Both the position numbers and the translations under genes were made by a program. A stretch of DNA of 7,091 nt, from positions 1-7,091 of the forward strand of contig JAHIQC010000207.1 in NCBI GenBank assembly GCA_018902765.1. Reading direction: 5' to 3'. Shown piece by piece: positions 5,204 through 7,091 of this stretch (position 1 is the stretch's first letter; each line of letters begins with the position of its first letter). Origin of the DNA: Actinomycetota bacterium. GTDB lineage: Bacteria > Actinomycetota > Coriobacteriia > Anaerosomatales > JAHIQC01. The notes beneath the pieces are model-generated. The model was not told the origin of the DNA, ran no database searches, and worked only from the letters and a program-made list of their open reading frames with translations.

Positions 5204-6484
5204 CTAATCCCACTCATCGTTTGCCTGTTGCAGTCTCTGGGCGACCGCTCTGTCGAGCAGCGACCGAACAAGAGACTCCATCCCAACATTGCGAACCCGG
5301 GCTGTGAACGTCATTGCGCCCAACTCAAGGAACAACTTGCCTATGAACTCGTCCGCAAAGCTGCTCGAGACCACAGGTACGCCCGTCCAATCGACCCTGA
5401 TTGGCTTTGACGTGTCGGCCGCCAAGATGTTTAGCGTCTTTGTGCGCAATTGCTTGCCTGATGGCCGATTTCCGAAGCCAGTTGTCTCATCGCAGAGCCG
5501 AAGCTCGAAAGCAGTTCCATCATCGCACTCATAGTTGGTTTCAATGATGTCAACGGGCACGTGCCCGGATGGGCAGTCGAAACCAAGGGCGTCCTCGATC
5601 TTGAAGGCATGATCAGTTCCCATTTCTGCACATACGAGTGTTCCGCGGAAGTCGCACCAGCGCAACCGCTGTCTTTGATCAGTGTTGCCACCGTAGACGC
5701 CAAGGTGTCCGCGCCCGGACGTCAGGGCAAACCCGCCACCGGATGTGGTGGCAACTCGCAGGGTGCCCGCGAGTCCATTCCCCTGTCCCGCTTGTGGGCT
5801 TCGCGTGACTCCGGCCTTCACGGCCTCGCCAATCGCCTGGGAATCGGTCTCAAGATCGGGCATCCCCTCACTTAGCGACGCCAGTATGCCCCGTCCCGAG
5901 TCGCCTACCGCGAACACCACCCTGTGGTTGTCCGGATACGTTGTGACTTGAATCAGGCCACCGTCAGGGCAGTCCGCATGGTTGAGCACATTGTCCGTAA
6001 TCTCATTCACCGACCACTCAAGCCCAGCTATTACCGAGCGGGAAACCTCCATGTTGCGCAAGACGACGTCAAGGAACTCGTTTACCACCGAGTTCTGTTC
6101 GCTGGCCGCGTTGAAGCGTTTGGCCACCAGATGTCTATCATTCGCAGTTTTCTCTGCGGGGAAGCGATCCGGGGACATCAGGTGCGCCCAGTTGGACACT
6201 GAGAACAGCCAGCGGGGGTTGTTCTGACTTGGAAGGGTGACTGACACAGAAACACCCTCCCGCTTCAGGAGGTCGAGCGTGCAGATCAAAGGGATCATGC
6301 CGTTGGGGTATGCATGTGTGACCTTGGAGAAGTCGAGATGAAGTGCCTCCACCTCGCTCCTACGCCAGTAGTCGAGCGCAGACATAAAGTCCCTATGCCC
6401 GCGTGCATTGAGCTTGCGCTCGAATAGGATGCTTGAACCGGCGCATGTCGCACTACACTCTGCGGATGATCTCGGTGTAGACAA
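5204..6484 (-). CDS. STAS-like / GHKL ATPase / STAS-like (DUF4325-type) protein
   Basis: From TTG 6484 the protein has 426 residues. Residues about 18-103 form a STAS-like domain (SILFERKL, then LHLDFSKVTHAYPNGMIPL). A GHKL (HATPase) domain follows: N-box NEITDNVLNHA (160-170), GDSGRGI (194-200) and GQGNGLAG (233-240), all apparently intact for ATP binding. The C-terminal part ends in a DUF4325-type STAS-like segment, VDWTGVPVVSSSFADEF (364-380). STAS plus histidine-kinase-type ATPase recalls anti-sigma / anti-anti-sigma pairs fused in one chain, so a switch protein is plausible. No phospho-acceptor His domain or receiver is seen. The start is uncertain. Alignment of the two leader copies places TTG 6484, behind GGGGG, opposite the TIR-SIR2 ATG. 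GTG 6490 is an alternative, and TTG 6511 falls inside the leader's inverted repeat. The SEC-C gene follows on the same strand. Confidence 0.8.
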   Translation of the reverse strand: MSTPRSSAECSATCAGSSILFERKLNARGHRDFMSALDYWRRSEVEALHLDFSKVTHAYPNGMIPLICTLDLLKREGVSVSVTLPSQNNPRWLFSVSNWAHLMSPDRFPAEKTANDRHLVAKRFNAASEQNSVVNEFLDVVLRNMEVSRSVIAGLEWSVNEITDNVLNHADCPDGGLIQVTTYPDNHRVVFAVGDSGRGILASLSEGMPDLETDSQAIGEAVKAGVTRSPQAGQGNGLAGTLRVATTSGGGFALTSGRGHLGVYGGNTDQRQRLRWCDFRGTLVCAEMGTDHAFKIEDALGFDCPSGHVPVDIIETNYECDDGTAFELRLCDETTGFGNRPSGKQLRTKTLNILAADTSKPIRVDWTGVPVVSSSFADEFIGKLFLELGAMTFTARVRNVGMESLVRSLLDRAVAQRLQQANDEWD

Positions 6485-6500
6485 TGGCACCCCCAGTACT

Positions 6501-6608
6501 GCTAACGACAATTGAGCAGACTGCGTATCCCCTGCTGCTCAATTGTGATTTCCAGATAGCACCATACGACAACTGCCTACCACGCGCACTGCATTCTCAC
6601 TGTGAGCT
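6501..6608 (-). repeat. Leader element copy B (direct repeat of 2439-2544), upstream of the STAS-GHKL gene
   Basis: It contains a perfect 11-bp inverted repeat, CAATTGAGCAG (6509-6519) and CTGCTCAATTG (6535-6545), with a 15-base spacer. It also has the palindrome CTCACTGTGAG (6596-6606). The stem lies 24 bases before the proposed TTG start, close to the 27 bases in copy A. Relative to copy A, G2445-C2480 is replaced by A6510-T6544, and CTCGCTGCGAG by CTCACTGTGAG, so pairing or symmetry is kept while bases change. It is likely a promoter/operator or structured 5' leader. No convincing -35/-10 pair could be fixed. Confidence 0.75.
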
Positions 6609-6622
6609 ATGCAGAACCCCCT

Positions 6623-6644
6623 CCGCTCCAGACAAGCGGAGCGG
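6623..6644. other. 7-bp perfect inverted repeat in the intergenic region
   Basis: CCGCTCC (6623-6629) and GGAGCGG (6638-6644) are separated by eight bases. It lies between the attC-like site and leader copy B, with no T-run on either side. It may be a terminator for the gene at 6750 or a cassette-specific structure. Confidence 0.35.
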
Positions 6645-6649
6645 GTGCG

Positions 6650-6735
6650 GGTCAACGTGGTGCGTTTAAGCTGCGCGCCGTGCGCCCTCAGGCTATCCCA
6701 ACGCCGAGCGCGTCTGCTCGAAACGCTCGTTGGGC
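6650..6735 (-). mobile_element. attC-like integron recombination site (86 bp), downstream of the deoxyribosyltransferase-like gene
   Basis: On the minus strand it starts with GCCCAAC (6735-6729; fits RYYYAAC) 14 bases after the stop of the gene at 6750. It ends with GTTGACC (6656-6650; one base off GTTRRRY). The end motifs are complementary at five of seven positions. The arms pair in blocks: GCGTTT (6662-6667) with AAACGC (6721-6726), AGC (6669-6671) with GCT (6716-6718), and CGCGC (6674-6678) with GCGCG (6708-6712), separated by small bulges. A competing shorter hairpin, CCCAACG (6698-6704) with CGTTGGG (6728-6734), is also possible. Confidence 0.55.
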
Positions 6736-6749
6736 ACCCCGCCGCCGCT

Positions 6750-7091
6750 CTACGAGCTGACCGTTGCCAGTCGGTCCGCGAGCTTGGGCCCGAGTACCCC
6801 TAGACCCTGTCGGTTGTTCAAGTACGTCAGCACCCGATGGTGAGTAAGGTCAAACGGGACATCGCCGAGCGATTGCGAGATTGGCACCACGTGCTTGCCA
6901 AGCGTATGAGCGATTCCGGTCTCGTACATGACATTCGGGTTCTTGTCCGTGAAGTCAACGACCACGATCTGCGCCCTGAACACTAGGTTGAAAATGTCCT
7001 GAACGATGCTCGATTCCTCCCACAGGTCATCAACTCGCATGCACCACAAGCCCCTCTGTGCACATACTTCGCGGATTGCAATCAACTCCGC
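6750..7091 (-). CDS. Nucleoside 2-deoxyribosyltransferase-like protein, C-terminal part (5' end cut by window)
   Basis: The frame is open to the right edge and ends at TAG 6750-6752, giving 113 visible residues. A TTG at 7085 could be taken as a start, but the frame continues out of the window. Visible blocks are CMRVDDLWEES, a core strand AQIVVVDFTDKNPNVMYETG and IAHTLGKHVVPISQ, then DVPFDL before a strand at the end. The D-T/L-x-x-x-N-P-N-V-x-Y-E-x-G-x-A-H block is typical of a bacterial family with the Rossmann-like fold shared by nucleoside 2-deoxyribosyltransferases and TIR-like proteins. In that fold the Glu of Y-E-x-G is the usual catalytic candidate. Such proteins occur in defence contexts and may cleave a nucleotide or NAD, but the substrate here is unknown. 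An attC-like site follows the stop by 14 bases. Fold confidence is moderate to high; function is open. Confidence 0.7.
   Translation of the reverse strand, partial: AELIAIREVCAQRGLWCMRVDDLWEESSIVQDIFNLVFRAQIVVVDFTDKNPNVMYETGIAHTLGKHVVPISQSLGDVPFDLTHHRVLTYLNNRQGLGVLGPKLADRLATVSS

Noticed and set aside
5098..5289. 64-residue N-terminal extension of the SEC-C protein
   Set aside because: It would overlap the STAS-GHKL gene, is Arg-rich and without family features, while AAGGAG sits just upstream of ATG 5097.
6485..6511. Start of the STAS-GHKL gene at TTG 6511
   Set aside because: That codon lies within the arm of the perfect inverted repeat of leader copy B; the alignment of both leaders points to TTG 6484.
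2439..6608. Leader copies A and B as att sites flanking a 4-kb mobile element
   Set aside because: No integrase or transposase lies between them, the copies are only about 80% identical, and both sit at matching distances upstream of start codons, which fits a shared regulatory element better.
1..7091. CRISPR array, tRNA, rRNA or insertion sequence
   Set aside because: No regularly spaced short repeats, no tRNA-like cloverleaf, no rRNA and no transposase or terminal repeats of an insertion sequence were seen.

Overview
The window is a GC-rich bacterial accessory region made almost entirely of genes that look like defence or stress effectors. Taxonomy cannot be fixed from the sequence. The main structural result is that at least three intergenic regions (600-699, 998-1084, 6650-6735) have the size, end motifs and long imperfect two-arm pairing expected of integron attC recombination sites. 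Each starts 1 to 14 bases after the stop codon of a minus-strand gene. I therefore read the window as part of a gene-cassette array on the minus strand, or a cluster of attC sites without a visible integrase. This is inference from hand pairing. No integrase is visible here. Two other gene ends (4109-4131 and 5142-5201) carry only partial or degenerate versions.

Layout from left to right. 1-579 (+) is the tail of a DUF262/DUF1524-type (GmrSD-like) protein with an HNH-like nuclease motif, cut by the window edge. 600-699 is an attC-like inverted repeat. 714-980 (-) is an 88-residue orphan protein, which together with its attC would form a single-gene cassette of about 398 bp. 998-1084 is the best-paired attC-like site. 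1086-2417 (-) is a TIR-SIR2 fusion, two NAD-consuming folds in one chain. 2439-2544 is copy A of a duplicated leader element. 2602-2844 (+) is a small zinc-ribbon protein. 2852-3928 (-) is a membrane-anchored NERD nuclease-like protein with a topoisomerase-type zinc ribbon; upstream of it lies a 14-bp direct repeat with 32-bp spacing. 4129-5097 (-) is a SEC-C-tailed protein of unknown function. 5204-6484 (-) is a STAS-GHKL ATPase-STAS protein. 6501-6608 is leader copy B. 6650-6735 is another attC-like site. 6750-7091 (-) is the end of a nucleoside 2-deoxyribosyltransferase-like protein, cut by the right edge.

How the parts may work together. Leader copies A and B sit at matching distances upstream of the TIR-SIR2 gene and the STAS-GHKL gene. 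They keep two inverted repeats whose differences are partly compensatory, so those two genes are probably controlled in the same way. The STAS-GHKL and SEC-C genes are adjacent on the same strand and may act together, but a hairpin lies between them. NAD depletion (TIR-SIR2), nucleic-acid cleavage (DUF262-HNH, NERD) and nucleotide-related chemistry (the deoxyribosyltransferase-like fold) are typical anti-phage activities. Each gene may be an independent cargo unit rather than part of one complex. No tRNA, rRNA, CRISPR array or transposase was found, and no stretch longer than 300 bases lacks a gene.
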